The notes: generated from the letters alone by a model not told the origin. 64,000 nucleotides of DNA from Sediminibacterium sp. KACHI17 (GCF_040362915.1 NZ_AP029612.1:2232001-2296000); one strand, 5' to 3'. Shown: positions 1 through 9,559, counted from the stretch's first letter. A program made the numbers and translations.

Positions 1-1
1 A

Positions 2-2353
2 AGAACCACCCAAAAGATCGTCATTGATGGTAACCTGAAAGATTCTGCATGGTTATCTGCTCCTGTGGCCACAGATTTTGTGGAATGGCGTCCTGCGTTT
101 GGTAACAAAGAAGACGAAAAGAACAGAACCGAGATCCGTATTCTGTACGATAATGATGCCATCTATATTGCCGGATATGCACACGAAGCAAGTCCGGATA
201 GCATTACAAAAGAATTAGTAGGTCGTGATGTGGTGGGTGTAAATGATTTTGTAGGCGTAATCTTCGACACGTATAACGACAAGATCAATGGTTTCGGGTA
301 TTATGTAACAGCATTGGGTGAGCAGTTTGATGCAAAGTATTCATCAAATGGTGAAGATGGCAGCTGGAACAGCGTCTTTGAAAGCAATGCGCAGTTACAA
401 TCAGACGGATGGACCTTTGAAATGAAAATTCCTTATGCGGCCATTCGTTTTGGTAATACAAAAATTCAGGACTGGGGTATCAATATCACCAGAAGAAGAA
501 GCAAAAGTGGTAAACAGTTAATGTGGAATCCAACCGATCCGGCCATTGGCGGAAACTTTCTTGCTCAGTTTGGTTTATGGACAGGCATTCGTGATATCAA
601 ACCTCCGGTGCGTCTTTCACTTTCTCCATATTTATCAACCTATGCCAATCACTTTCCTTATAACACACCCGGTGTAAAAAATACTACCACATCTATCAAT
701 GGTGGTATGGATGTGAAATATGGTATCAACCAGGCATTTACTTTAGATATGACCCTTGTTCCGGATTTCGGACAAGTACAAAGTGATAATCAGGTATTGA
801 ACCTCACACCGTTTGAAGTACAGTTCAACGAAAACAGAACCTTCTTCACAGAGGGGACAGAACTGTTTGGAAAGGGGAATCTTTTTTATAGCCGAAGAAT
901 TGGTGGAACACCCATGCATTTGGGGAAAGTTCAAGGACAATTGCAACCCGGTGAATCGATCACAAACAATCCTTTGGAAACAAGATTGCTGAATGCCAGT
1001 AAGATCAGCGGAAGAACAAGCAGCGGCCTAGGCATTGGTTTCTTTAACGCGGTAACGAAAGCACAGTATGCAACCATTGAAAATGGAGGCAAAGAGAGTA
1101 GAAGAATAGAAACAAATCCACTTACGAACTATAACATTTTGGTATTTGATCAATCACTAAAAAACAATTCAAGTGTTTCATTGATCAATACCAATGTCAC
1201 CAGAAGCGGTACTGATTATGACGCCAATGTAACAGCCGCGCTTTGGGATATCTACGATAAAAAGAATACCTGGAATGTAAACGGACAAGTCGGCGTGAGC
1301 CAGTTGATTGGTTATGAGGCGCCGGGTAAAACACTTACAGGTTATAATCACACGCTGGGTTTTGGTAAAACCAGTGGTCGATTCAACTTCAATATCTGGC
1401 AGGAGTTGGCCGATAACAAGTATAACCACAATGATATGGGCTACTTCACCAATAACAACTATTTCAATAATGGTTTGTGGATGGGCTATCGTTGGTTACA
1501 GCCGAAAAAATGGTACAACAGGATCCAGGCAAATATGAACATCAATTATTCGATGCGCTACAAGCCGATGGATTATCAGCGCTTCAATTTCAATATCAAC
1601 GTGAACTCACAGTTGAAAAATTTGTGGTGGACCGGTTTTAACATCAACATCAATCCGGAACAAAACGACTTTTTTGAACCGCGTGTCAATGGAAAGGTTT
1701 TCAAACGTCCGGCCAGCTGGGCTACCGGATTCTGGTTCGAAACCAATAATGCCAAGAAATATTCTGCAGTCGTTGAATTCTTCAATAGGTCCTTTAACCA
1801 GTATGGTAGCAACGGACAAGATATCTTCTTGCGTCATAACTATCGTTTCAATAAGAAGCTGACCTTATCCATCAATACCTTCTTGCAATTCGCGCATAAT
1901 AATCTGGGATATGCGACGATGTATGGTCAAGACAGTATCATCTTCGCATTGCGCAAAAGAAACACAGTTGAGAATGTGTTCAATGTGAAATACAATTTCA
2001 ACAATAAGATGGGTCTTACATTCAGGGCCAGACACTATTGGAGCAAGGTTGCCAATAAAGAGTTTTATAAACTCAGAGAAGACGGATACCTCAACCATAT
2101 TCCCGGCGGCATCAGCAACAATGTAGATTTTAATGTGAACTACTTCAATATCGACATGGTATATACTTGGCAGTTTGCACTGGGTAGTTTTATCAATGTG
2201 GTTTGGAAAGACGCGATCAGCAGTTTCAACAGAGATGTAAACACCAACTATTTCAAAAACTTTGGTAATACGTTACGCTCTGATCAGCAAAACAGTATTT
2301 CTATTCGGGTAATTTATTTCTTGGATTATTTAAGCCTCAGGAAGAAGAGATAA
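2..2353 (+). CDS. DUF5916 / CBM9-like outer-membrane protein, 5' truncated
   Basis: The frame is open from base 2, so the gene begins before the window. The first residues (KIVIDGNLKDSAWLSAP) are the conserved start of a carbohydrate-binding family 9-like domain, so the GTG at 65 is not the real start. The rest is rich in alternating aromatic and polar strands (for example NINYSMRY and FNFNINVNS) and ends in a short basic tail, as in an outer-membrane beta-barrel. This is the DUF5916 architecture common in Bacteroidota: an N-terminal CBM9-like domain and a C-terminal barrel. The substrate is unknown. It is followed by a hairpin repeat and then polA. Confidence 0.85.
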   Translation, partial: RTTQKIVIDGNLKDSAWLSAPVATDFVEWRPAFGNKEDEKNRTEIRILYDNDAIYIAGYAHEASPDSITKELVGRDVVGVNDFVGVIFDTYNDKINGFGYYVTALGEQFDAKYSSNGEDGSWNSVFESNAQLQSDGWTFEMKIPYAAIRFGNTKIQDWGINITRRRSKSGKQLMWNPTDPAIGGNFLAQFGLWTGIRDIKPPVRLSLSPYLSTYANHFPYNTPGVKNTTTSINGGMDVKYGINQAFTLDMTLVPDFGQVQSDNQVLNLTPFEVQFNENRTFFTEGTELFGKGNLFYSRRIGGTPMHLGKVQGQLQPGESITNNPLETRLLNASKISGRTSSGLGIGFFNAVTKAQYATIENGGKESRRIETNPLTNYNILVFDQSLKNNSSVSLINTNVTRSGTDYDANVTAALWDIYDKKNTWNVNGQVGVSQLIGYEAPGKTLTGYNHTLGFGKTSGRFNFNIWQELADNKYNHNDMGYFTNNNYFNNGLWMGYRWLQPKKWYNRIQANMNINYSMRYKPMDYQRFNFNINVNSQLKNLWWTGFNININPEQNDFFEPRVNGKVFKRPASWATGFWFETNNAKKYSAVVEFFNRSFNQYGSNGQDIFLRHNYRFNKKLTLSINTFLQFAHNNLGYATMYGQDSIIFALRKRNTVENVFNVKYNFNNKMGLTFRARHYWSKVANKEFYKLREDGYLNHIPGGISNNVDFNVNYFNIDMVYTWQFALGSFINVVWKDAISSFNRDVNTNYFKNFGNTLRSDQQNSISIRVIYFLDYLSLRKKR

Positions 2354-2361
2354 AAGCCGTC

Positions 2362-2422
2362 AATTGTGAATGGTGAATTGTCAATTAGAAATATTGATAT
2401 TGACAATTCACCATTCACAATT
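2362..2422. repeat. Perfect 24-bp inverted repeat before polA
   Basis: Arms at 2362-2385 and 2399-2422 are exact reverse complements with a 13-nt loop (2386-2398). Each arm is built from degenerate ATTGTGAATGGTGAATTG words. No T-run follows, so it is not a classic intrinsic terminator, although it lies between the DUF5916 stop and the polA start. It looks like a dispersed intergenic palindrome. Confidence 0.85.
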
Positions 2423-2437
2423 CACTACCTTAGCTTC

Positions 2438-5284
2438 ATGAGTAAGAAATTATTTCTGCTGGATGCAATGGCATTGATCTATCGTGCCTATTATGCACTC
2501 ATCCGCAATCCCCGCATCACTTCAAAGGGAAGAAACACCAATGCACAGTTTGGTTTCACCAATACTTTATTCGATCTCATCAATAAAGAAAAGCCGACGC
2601 ATTTAGCCGTATGTTTTGATACACATGCACCTACAGAGCGTCATACTGATTTTACGGATTACAAAGCCAACAGACAAGAAGCTCCCGAAGACTTGTTAGA
2701 CTCTATTCCGGATATTCAGCGCATCATTCGCGGGTTTAATATTCCCGTTGTGGAAATGGATGGATATGAGGCCGACGATGTGATCGGAACAGTAGCTTGG
2801 CAAGCCGCCGACAAAGGATATGAAGTGTATATGGTAACGCCCGATAAGGATTATGGGCAATTGCTCATTCATCCGGGAGTATATATTTACAAACCTCCTG
2901 CCTATGGTAATCCCGAAGAAATTGTAGACGCGGCCAAGATCTGTGAGAAATGGGATATACAGCGAGTAGAACAAGTGATTGATATGTTGGGGCTGATGGG
3001 CGATGCAGTAGATAACATTCCGGGTATACCGGGTGTGGGTGAAAAGACCGCTGCTAAATTGTTGAAAGAGTACGATACGCTTGAAAATGTATTGGCTAAC
3101 GCAGACAAGATAAAAGGCGCTTTGGGTGAGAAAGTTAGAAACGGCGCAGACCTCGCCATCATGAGTAAAAAACTGGCAACCATTATTACCAATGTACCTG
3201 TTGAGTTTCATGAAGAAGATTATCGTTTGAAAGAATGGAATCGCGAAGCACTCACAGAAGTCTTTACAGAGCTCGAATTCAAAACGCTGGGTAAAAGAAT
3301 TCTGGGAGATGAATTCAATGCTTTTCATGCAGCACCACAAGGCGTTCAAACCGACCTGTTCGGCAATGCGGTTGATACACCCAAAACAAAATCCGCAAAA
3401 GAAAAAGAGCCCGAAACAGAATCAGTATACGGATCTGCGGCTGAGCAATCAGGTTTGGTTGCAGACAAAAACATTCAAAACACACCACATCAATATCATC
3501 TGGTCAATGATGATGCAGCAATTGATGCGCTTGTCAAAGATCTATTACAACGATCTGAAATTTGTTTTGATACAGAAACAACCGGCACCGATGCGAATAA
3601 TGTGGAATTGGTTGGTTTAAGCTTCTCTTATCAACCCGGCGAAGGCTATTATGTTCCTTGTCCGAATGATCAGGAGAAAGTACATCATATACTGGCCCGT
3701 TTCAAACCCTTATTTGATGCCACTACTATCACGTGGGTAGGACAAAATACCAAGTATGATCTGCTCGTATTAAAATGGTATGGTATAGAAATCAAGGGTC
3801 AGCTGTTTGATACCATGTTGGCACATTATCTGATTGAACCCGAAGGAAGAAGAAGCATGGATCTTTTAAGTGCTCAATACCTGGGTTATGAGCCGGTGCA
3901 TATCGAAGAACTCATCGGTAAAAAAGGGAAGAACCAGGGAAGTATGCGTGATGTGGAGTTGGAAAAGATCAAAGAATATGCAGCAGAAGACGCCGACATC
4001 ACCCTTCAACTCAAGCAAGTGTTTGTTCCGCTACTGAAAGAAAAAGAAGTGGTACAGGTTTTCGAAAAGGTAGAGAATCCCCTTGTTCGTGTGTTAACAG
4101 ATATGGAGTTTGAAGGCGTTAAAATTGATGTTCCTTTTTTACAAGATTATAGCAAAGAACTAGAAACAGAAGCCAAGCGTTGTGAGGAGAGTGTATATGC
4201 ACAAGCGGGTGTTCGCTTCAATCTCGCTTCTCCCAAACAATTGGGCGAAGTGCTTTTTGAAAAACTGAAACTGGACCCAAAAGCCAAAAAAACAAAAACG
4301 GGTCAGTATGCAACAGGAGAAGATGTGTTATTAAAATTGGCGAATCAACATAAGATCGTTGATGATATTCTTGGTTTTCGTGAACTCACAAAACTGAAGT
4401 CTACTTATGTAGATGCGCTTCCGGAAATGATCAACCCAAAAACAGGTCGGGTTCACACGAGCTATGCGCAAGCAGTTGCTGTTACCGGCAGATTGAGTAG
4501 TAACAACCCGAATCTGCAAAACATTCCCATCAGAACCGCAAGAGGAAGAGAGATCAGAAAAGCATTTATTCCAAGAGAGACCGGTCGCGTTTTGTTGAGT
4601 GCAGATTATTCTCAGATCGAATTACGCATTGTTGCTGCCATTAGTGGTGATCCGAATATGTGTGAGGCGTTCAGACAACATAAAGATATTCATACAGCAA
4701 CAGCCGCAAAAGTATATGGTGTTCCTGAAAATGAAGTCACCAAAGAAATGCGTTACAAAGCAAAGAGCGTCAACTTCGGAATCATTTATGGACAAGGGGC
4801 TTTTGGTCTGGCAGACAATCTGGGTATTAGCAGAACAGAAGCGAAAGAAATCATTGACAACTATAAAAAAGAGTTCCCCAATATCCAGCGTTACATGGAT
4901 GAGCAAGTAAATTTTGCAAAGGAGAATGGTTATGTACAAACACTTGCGGGAAGAAAGCGCTGGTTGAAAGATATCAACAGCGGCAACTTCACGGTACGTG
5001 GTTATGCTGAACGAAATGCCATCAACTCTCCTATTCAAGGAACCGCAGCTGATATGATCAAATTAGCAATGATCAAGATCCACCAGGAAATGGGGGTAGG
5101 TAAATGGGAATCAAAAATGATCTTACAAGTGCACGATGAATTGGTGTTTGATGCGGTAGAACCAGAGGTTCCGAAACTAAAAGAACTGATCATCAACTGT
5201 ATGACAACAGCCATGCCTTTGCCCAACGAAGTTCCTGTAGAAGCTGAAGTAGGAATGGGACACAACTGGTTGGAAGCACATTAA
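2438..5284 (+). CDS. polA: DNA polymerase I
   Basis: Full-length Pol I of about 948 aa for replication gap filling and repair. The N-terminal 5'-3' nuclease has DAMALIYRAYYA and DGYEADDVIG, followed by the helix-hairpin-helix region NIPGIPGVGEKTAAKLL. The middle 3'-5' exonuclease keeps all acidic motifs: DTETTG near residue 378, VGQNTKYD and YAAEDADIT. Proofreading is therefore probably active, unlike in some Pol I proteins. The polymerase domain has DYSQIELR (about residue 723), RYKAKSVNFGIIYG and HDELVFD (about residue 900). The start is placed at ATG 2438 (MSKKLFLLD). An upstream in-frame ATG at 2366 lies inside the inverted repeat and would add unrelated residues. Confidence 0.98.
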   Translation: MSKKLFLLDAMALIYRAYYALIRNPRITSKGRNTNAQFGFTNTLFDLINKEKPTHLAVCFDTHAPTERHTDFTDYKANRQEAPEDLLDSIPDIQRIIRGFNIPVVEMDGYEADDVIGTVAWQAADKGYEVYMVTPDKDYGQLLIHPGVYIYKPPAYGNPEEIVDAAKICEKWDIQRVEQVIDMLGLMGDAVDNIPGIPGVGEKTAAKLLKEYDTLENVLANADKIKGALGEKVRNGADLAIMSKKLATIITNVPVEFHEEDYRLKEWNREALTEVFTELEFKTLGKRILGDEFNAFHAAPQGVQTDLFGNAVDTPKTKSAKEKEPETESVYGSAAEQSGLVADKNIQNTPHQYHLVNDDAAIDALVKDLLQRSEICFDTETTGTDANNVELVGLSFSYQPGEGYYVPCPNDQEKVHHILARFKPLFDATTITWVGQNTKYDLLVLKWYGIEIKGQLFDTMLAHYLIEPEGRRSMDLLSAQYLGYEPVHIEELIGKKGKNQGSMRDVELEKIKEYAAEDADITLQLKQVFVPLLKEKEVVQVFEKVENPLVRVLTDMEFEGVKIDVPFLQDYSKELETEAKRCEESVYAQAGVRFNLASPKQLGEVLFEKLKLDPKAKKTKTGQYATGEDVLLKLANQHKIVDDILGFRELTKLKSTYVDALPEMINPKTGRVHTSYAQAVAVTGRLSSNNPNLQNIPIRTARGREIRKAFIPRETGRVLLSADYSQIELRIVAAISGDPNMCEAFRQHKDIHTATAAKVYGVPENEVTKEMRYKAKSVNFGIIYGQGAFGLADNLGISRTEAKEIIDNYKKEFPNIQRYMDEQVNFAKENGYVQTLAGRKRWLKDINSGNFTVRGYAERNAINSPIQGTAADMIKLAMIKIHQEMGVGKWESKMILQVHDELVFDAVEPEVPKLKELIINCMTTAMPLPNEVPVEAEVGMGHNWLEAH

Positions 5285-5291
5285 AATAAGG

Positions 5292-5311
5292 AAGATTGGA
5301 TATCCAATCTT
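5292..5311. repeat. Perfect 20-bp palindrome after polA
   Basis: Eight bases after the polA stop, 5292-5311 is a perfect palindrome with no loop, centred on GGATATCC. A zero-loop palindrome is a poor terminator but a good form for a dimeric protein-binding site. The function is unknown. Confidence 0.6.
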
Positions 5312-5375
5312 GAAGGATTGGTTTCTTGGATCTTCATTGTACCTTGTTTCTTCATGCTTGAACACATATTATTTT

Positions 5376-5834
5376 ATGGAAGCAACCATACATAAGTTTT
5401 ATACCGCCTTTCAGCAACTTGATTATACCACCATGCAATCCTGTTATACGCCTGACGCTGTTTTCAGTGATCCCGTATTTGGACTATTGGATGGGAATGA
5501 AGTTCGGGCCATGTGGGAAATGCTTTGCAAAAGAGCAACAGATCTAAAACTCTCTTACGGTAATATCCAGGTTTTAGATGATGAATATGCTACTGTGGAA
5601 TGGGTCGCCGTTTACACTTTCACTCAAACCGGTAGAAAAGTAGTGAACAAGATCAAAGCGCATATGCGTTTCAATGACGGACTCATCTGCGAACACTCGG
5701 ATGCATTTCCTGTATATCGTTGGTGCAGACAGGCTTTTGGTCTTACAGGTTTATTGCTGGGATGGTCCGGCTACTTTCATAAAAAACTACAGTTGAAAGC
5801 CAAGACGGGGCTTCAAAAGTTTATGAACCAATAA
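5376..5834 (+). CDS. NTF2-like / SnoaL-like fold protein
   Basis: A 152-aa protein with the compact NTF2-like pattern: MEATIHKFYTAFQQLDY, then the typical CYTPDAVFSDPVFG segment, which resembles the loop over the ligand cavity, and a run of beta-strands (YATVEWVAVYTF, IKAHMRFNDGLICEHSD). The C-terminus WCRQAFGLTGLLLGW is more hydrophobic. Such proteins are small-molecule-binding or isomerase-like folds, and the ligand cannot be inferred here. The start is taken at ATG 5376, where homology begins. A longer frame from 5310 would add about 22 residues lacking the fold. A repeat element follows directly. Confidence 0.75.
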   Translation: MEATIHKFYTAFQQLDYTTMQSCYTPDAVFSDPVFGLLDGNEVRAMWEMLCKRATDLKLSYGNIQVLDDEYATVEWVAVYTFTQTGRKVVNKIKAHMRFNDGLICEHSDAFPVYRWCRQAFGLTGLLLGWSGYFHKKLQLKAKTGLQKFMNQ

Positions 5835-5901
5835 TTTTCTGTGTATTTCTGAGCGTTCAGTGGCAATAATTGCCACAGTGAACACTGAAGAACACAGAAA
5901 A
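5835..5901. repeat. Intergenic inverted repeat, CAGTGGCAAT family, copy 1
   Basis: An imperfect long hairpin. The ends TTTTCTGTGT (5835-5844) and ACACAGAAAA (5892-5901) pair exactly, and the centre TGGCAATAATTGCCA is palindromic. The same words recur at 6709-6759, 13970-13993 and 56762-56822. It starts directly after the stop of the upstream gene. Confidence 0.75.
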
Positions 5902-5934
5902 GAGGGTAACTTTATAGTCATCATTTTACACCTT

Positions 5935-6702
5935 ATGAACTGGGAAGCTTTCTTCAGAAACCTGCAGCTGATCGGCACCCGCTATTTTGTTCTGGCACTT
6001 ATTGCATTTATGCTGTTTTATGTTTTGTTCAGAAACAAGTGGCTGTATAAAAAAATTCAACAGCGTTTTCCTAAGAACAAAGATTATGCGAGAGAAATTC
6101 TCTATTCAGTTACTACGATGATCATTTTTGCATTGGTTTCATCGATTGTATTTACACATCCGCGTATTCGGCCCCATACTACCATGTACACAAATATTTC
6201 AGAATATGGTTGGGTCTATTATTTTGCGGCTTTCCCCATCATGTTATTCATGCATGATACTTATTTCTACTGGTGTCACAGATTGATGCACCATAAAAAG
6301 ATTTTCAATTATGTACATCTGGTGCATCATCAATCTACCAACCCTTCTCCCTGGGCAGCGTATGCGTTTCATCCATTAGAAGCATTTATAGAAATTGGAA
6401 TTCTGTTTGTGTTTGTATTTACCATTCCCATTCATAAAACACATTTATTGATCTTCTTTTTATTCATGATCGTTTACAATGTGTATGGACATCTCGGTTA
6501 TGAATTATATCCAAAAGGGTTTGGTAAACATTGGTTTGGCAGATGGATCAATACATCTGTAAACCATAACCAACATCATCAATATTTTAAAGGGAACTAT
6601 GGTTTGTATTTTCTGTTCTGGGACAGAATTCTTGGTACCATCCGCGAAGATTACGAAGCGCGATTTGATGAAGTAAAAGAAAGGGTCATTCCTTCAAAAT
6701 AA
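5935..6702 (+). CDS. Sterol desaturase / fatty acid hydroxylase superfamily membrane protein
   Basis: A 255-aa integral membrane protein with the histidine-box pattern of di-iron hydroxylases: HDTYFYWCHRLMHH, VHLVHHQSTNPSPWAAYAFH and VNHNQHHQYF. Hydrophobic helices lie near residues 15-35, 55-75, 90-110 and 150-185. The superfamily uses O2 and a di-iron centre to hydroxylate or desaturate lipids in the membrane. The actual substrate is unknown. The start is set at ATG 5935 (MNWEAFFRN). A GTG at 5860 would run through the repeat element. Repeats of one family flank the gene on both sides. Confidence 0.88.
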   Translation: MNWEAFFRNLQLIGTRYFVLALIAFMLFYVLFRNKWLYKKIQQRFPKNKDYAREILYSVTTMIIFALVSSIVFTHPRIRPHTTMYTNISEYGWVYYFAAFPIMLFMHDTYFYWCHRLMHHKKIFNYVHLVHHQSTNPSPWAAYAFHPLEAFIEIGILFVFVFTIPIHKTHLLIFFLFMIVYNVYGHLGYELYPKGFGKHWFGRWINTSVNHNQHHQYFKGNYGLYFLFWDRILGTIREDYEARFDEVKERVIPSK

Positions 6703-6708
6703 TTTCTG

Positions 6709-6759
6709 TGCTTCTCTGTGTACTCAGTGGCAATAAAATGCCACAGAAAACACAGAAGC
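6709..6759. repeat. Intergenic inverted repeat, CAGTGGCAAT family, copy 2
   Basis: The left arm carries CTCTGTGTACTCAGTGGCAA and the right arm ATGCCACAGAAAACACAG. They pair imperfectly around an ATAAA loop. It lies between two converging genes and ends 1 base before the stop of the minus-strand gene, so it may also serve as a transcription end. Confidence 0.7.
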
Positions 6760-6760
6760 T

Positions 6761-7267
6761 TTATTTCTTTTTATAGATGGGTACAGTACTGCAGGGTTCG
6801 CCATACATGATACTCTTGGCAACGGGACGAAGTTTTTGTGTAATGGCAACATAAGCAGCTTCTGGAATCGCAACATCTCCACAACCCTTAACTACAACTC
6901 TTTTATCAGCATACTCCTCTGCGTTCACACCATCAATATTTTTCAATAATAATGACTGGATCATTTGTTCTTCTGTTCCAAAGAAAACGGTGGATGCCAC
7001 CGGCTCCAAATAACTGACCACCAACATATATGCCCACATCGGAATGATTGCATCAGCAGAACAGGTAATGGCAACTGCGGCATCTTTGTATTCATTCCAG
7101 TCTATTTGTAATAACGCCGCCCTGAAATCCTTCTCTTTCAGAATAAGACCCATAAAAAGATGATCCTTCAGGTCAAACACTTTTCTGGTTTGCTGAGGGT
7201 ATAAGGTCTCCAGATCAAAACTGATCAATCCGCTTTCTGCTACTTTATTTACGATCACATCTGCCAT
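6761..7267 (-). CDS. DUF2480 family protein
   Basis: A 168-aa soluble protein starting MADVIVNKVAESGLISFDLE and containing LKDHLFMGLILKEKDFR and AVAITCSADAIIPMWAYMLV. This matches the DUF2480 family, which is widespread in Bacteroidota and has no established role. No signal peptide or membrane span is visible. Two cysteine-containing segments (AITCSADAI, VVKGCGDVAIPEAAY) are conspicuous. It is read convergently with the desaturase-like gene and lies downstream of the foldase gene, from which a terminator separates it. Confidence 0.85.
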   Translation of the reverse strand: MADVIVNKVAESGLISFDLETLYPQQTRKVFDLKDHLFMGLILKEKDFRAALLQIDWNEYKDAAVAITCSADAIIPMWAYMLVVSYLEPVASTVFFGTEEQMIQSLLLKNIDGVNAEEYADKRVVVKGCGDVAIPEAAYVAITQKLRPVAKSIMYGEPCSTVPIYKKK

Positions 7268-7345
7268 AACATGGGATTAAAACACAAAATTACCATATCC
7301 TGTTCATTCTTCGCTTTCGGTAAGCGGAATCGTATCGGGCAATAA

Positions 7346-7371
7346 AAAACCCGACCTATTGGCCGGGTTTT
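7346..7371 (-). terminator. Intrinsic terminator of the PpiD-like gene
   Basis: AAAACCCG (7346-7353) pairs with CGGGTTTT (7364-7371). Read on the minus strand, the stem runs into a T-rich tract just past the foldase stop codon. Confidence 0.8.
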
Positions 7372-7392
7372 CTTTGCGATAAGCTATTTCTA

Positions 7393-9483
7393 TTAATAGA
7401 ATTTAAATCTGTTATCCTTGATCTTCGCTGCACTCTTAAGTGATTGAACGCCACGGAAAACAGCAACTCTGTTTCCTTGTAATAAGGTCTGCTTCACGGT
7501 TTCAGCATCCATAGTACCCTGACGGGCACCGTTGCTTTCCACTTTCACAGCAAATACACCTGTTCCACCAGCAATTGGAGCACTAACTTTTCCGATCAAT
7601 GATTTATTGAATGATGCACCAATGATCTTTGGCTCACTTCCGATACCCGGAATGAATGGGGTAGAGAAACTGATGCTATCAGCACGCTGAACAGTAGAAC
7701 CGATCGCTGTTGCAAGCGCTTCCAATGTTGCTCCCTTGAACTTGGTATCCAGAATTTGCTTTGCTTTCTTTTCATTGCGCACAAAACCTTCTACCAAAGG
7801 TCTTGCTTCAGATGGTGATAATGTTCCGGCAGGATTGATCGCTGTTATGATCGCAACCACATACTTATCGCCAACTTCTACAGGTTCAGAAACAGCTCCC
7901 GTTTTATTTTCATATAACCAACGAACCAACGTACGGCTTTGACCAATACCGTTGATGCTGAAATCGTTTTGTTTGATTTCAGCTGCAGTAAGTATTTGCA
8001 AGTTTCCTTTTATAGCTGCTGCATCAAACTCTTTCTTTCCTTTTGCACCCGAAGCAAACTGAGCAGCTGCAGTGCTTGCAGCACTGATCGTTTCTCCACT
8101 AGAAAGAATCGGCTTAGACAAATAAGCGATCTTATATGCAGGACTGAAATTCTTTTGTCCCAATACTTCGATGTAGTGGTAACCATAGTCTGTTTTTACA
8201 ACACCTTTTGAACCAGCTGCTTTATCAAATGCAAAGTCATTGAATGGTATCACCATTTGTCCCTGAGGAAAATAATCATAAACACCACCCTTGTCTTTAC
8301 TACCCGGATCTTCGGAATACTTTTTACACAATGCATCAAAATCAGCGCCGCCTTTAATAGCGGTTTCAATAGAGTCTACCAGTTTTTTAGCAATGCTATC
8401 CGGTCTTAATACCTGATTGGTTTGTGGGTTGAAAGTAGAGATCAGGATATGACGAACCTTGGCACTATCAGGCCATTGCTTAGCACCAACGATTCTTGCA
8501 ATGGTATAGTTATTACCATCGATGTAAGGACCGTACAATCCACCTACCGGTGTGTTAAGAATAGAATCTTTATTCGGTTGCTGCATTCTGGCTTTACCAA
8601 AATAGCTATCATAATAAGGTAATTCAGTACCTGCACGATTGAGGAAAGAAGCGATATCAGTAGTTGTTCTGAATTCTTCTTTCAGGCTCATCAATTGATT
8701 CAGCGTATTCAGGCTGTCATCTTTTTTAGGAGCTGCATCAAATGTTACATAGCTGATACTTCTGGTCTCTTCTTCTTTCTGATACTCTTTACTATGCTTT
8801 TTCAAATAGGCGCTGATATCGGCATCCGTTACTTTTACAGCACTGTCAGCAATGGCAGCATATGGAAAGTAAACATAAGAGATATTAGCGATCGCATTGT
8901 TATCCGCCTGTTGTTTCTCTACAAGCCATTTTGGAACATAAGCAGCTTGTTGTAATAATGACAAGTACTTATTTCTTAATGTCTGTTCAATAGTAGGCTC
9001 GATATAAGCCTTCTGAATCATGTTCACTTGTTCCTGATTGGTGCTCTTCTTGATTTGTGCAAACGCTTGTTTTGCTTCTGCAACTTTGAATTCACCGGTA
9101 TTAGGATCTGTAAATTCTTGACGCAAAGGAGAGTTTGGTCCGAATAAGATATCAGATAATTCTTTACCTGAAACTTGCAGACCTAACTTTTTATATTCCT
9201 GTTCTAATACGATACGCTCAACTTCCTGGTTCCACAATGAACCGATCAATTGATCACGCTGAGCACCTTGTGCACCATACATACGTTCTTGCATCGCTAA
9301 CTTCTCTTCGAAATCAAGACGCTCGATGTTTTGTCCGTTCACTTTACCGATCGTTGTAGTATTTGAAAAGGCACTACCACCACGACCCACTCCATCCTGA
9401 AGTATAAAAGCAATCAGGGCCAACGCAATAATCGCAAATACGATCCAGGCACCTTTGTCACGAATTCTTTGAATAACAGACAT
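7393..9483 (-). CDS. Membrane-anchored peptidyl-prolyl isomerase (PpiD/SurA type)
   Basis: A 696-aa periplasmic foldase. It opens MSVIQRIRDKGAWIVFAI with a single transmembrane helix at about residues 11-28, the usual PpiD anchor. Next comes a SurA-like N-terminal chaperone region (about 40-240) and a parvulin (PPIC) domain at about 342-450 with AKVRHILIS, FDALCKKYSEDPGSKDKGG and GYHYIEVLG. A second, weaker rotamase-like region follows. It probably assists folding of outer-membrane and secreted proteins. The start at 9483 is chosen because the anchor begins there. A longer frame to 9660 adds a non-homologous leader lying in the origin-like spacer. Confidence 0.93.
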   Translation of the reverse strand: MSVIQRIRDKGAWIVFAIIALALIAFILQDGVGRGGSAFSNTTTIGKVNGQNIERLDFEEKLAMQERMYGAQGAQRDQLIGSLWNQEVERIVLEQEYKKLGLQVSGKELSDILFGPNSPLRQEFTDPNTGEFKVAEAKQAFAQIKKSTNQEQVNMIQKAYIEPTIEQTLRNKYLSLLQQAAYVPKWLVEKQQADNNAIANISYVYFPYAAIADSAVKVTDADISAYLKKHSKEYQKEEETRSISYVTFDAAPKKDDSLNTLNQLMSLKEEFRTTTDIASFLNRAGTELPYYDSYFGKARMQQPNKDSILNTPVGGLYGPYIDGNNYTIARIVGAKQWPDSAKVRHILISTFNPQTNQVLRPDSIAKKLVDSIETAIKGGADFDALCKKYSEDPGSKDKGGVYDYFPQGQMVIPFNDFAFDKAAGSKGVVKTDYGYHYIEVLGQKNFSPAYKIAYLSKPILSSGETISAASTAAAQFASGAKGKKEFDAAAIKGNLQILTAAEIKQNDFSINGIGQSRTLVRWLYENKTGAVSEPVEVGDKYVVAIITAINPAGTLSPSEARPLVEGFVRNEKKAKQILDTKFKGATLEALATAIGSTVQRADSISFSTPFIPGIGSEPKIIGASFNKSLIGKVSAPIAGGTGVFAVKVESNGARQGTMDAETVKQTLLQGNRVAVFRGVQSLKSAAKIKDNRFKFY

Positions 9484-9559
9484 AATACAGTTTAATTGGT
9501 CTAATAAATAAAATCCGCCCAATGGCGGGAGGCAAAAATAGGGGTTTAAAGCATTTGAA

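Noticed and set aside
2366-2437. Upstream ATG giving a longer PolA
   Set aside because: It lies in the inverted repeat and adds residues not found in PolA proteins.
2696-3349. 217-aa minus-strand frame inside polA
   Set aside because: It is antisense to conserved polA and has no recognisable domain.
5860-5934. GTG start for the desaturase-like gene
   Set aside because: It would translate the repeat element. The normal N-terminus begins at ATG 5935.
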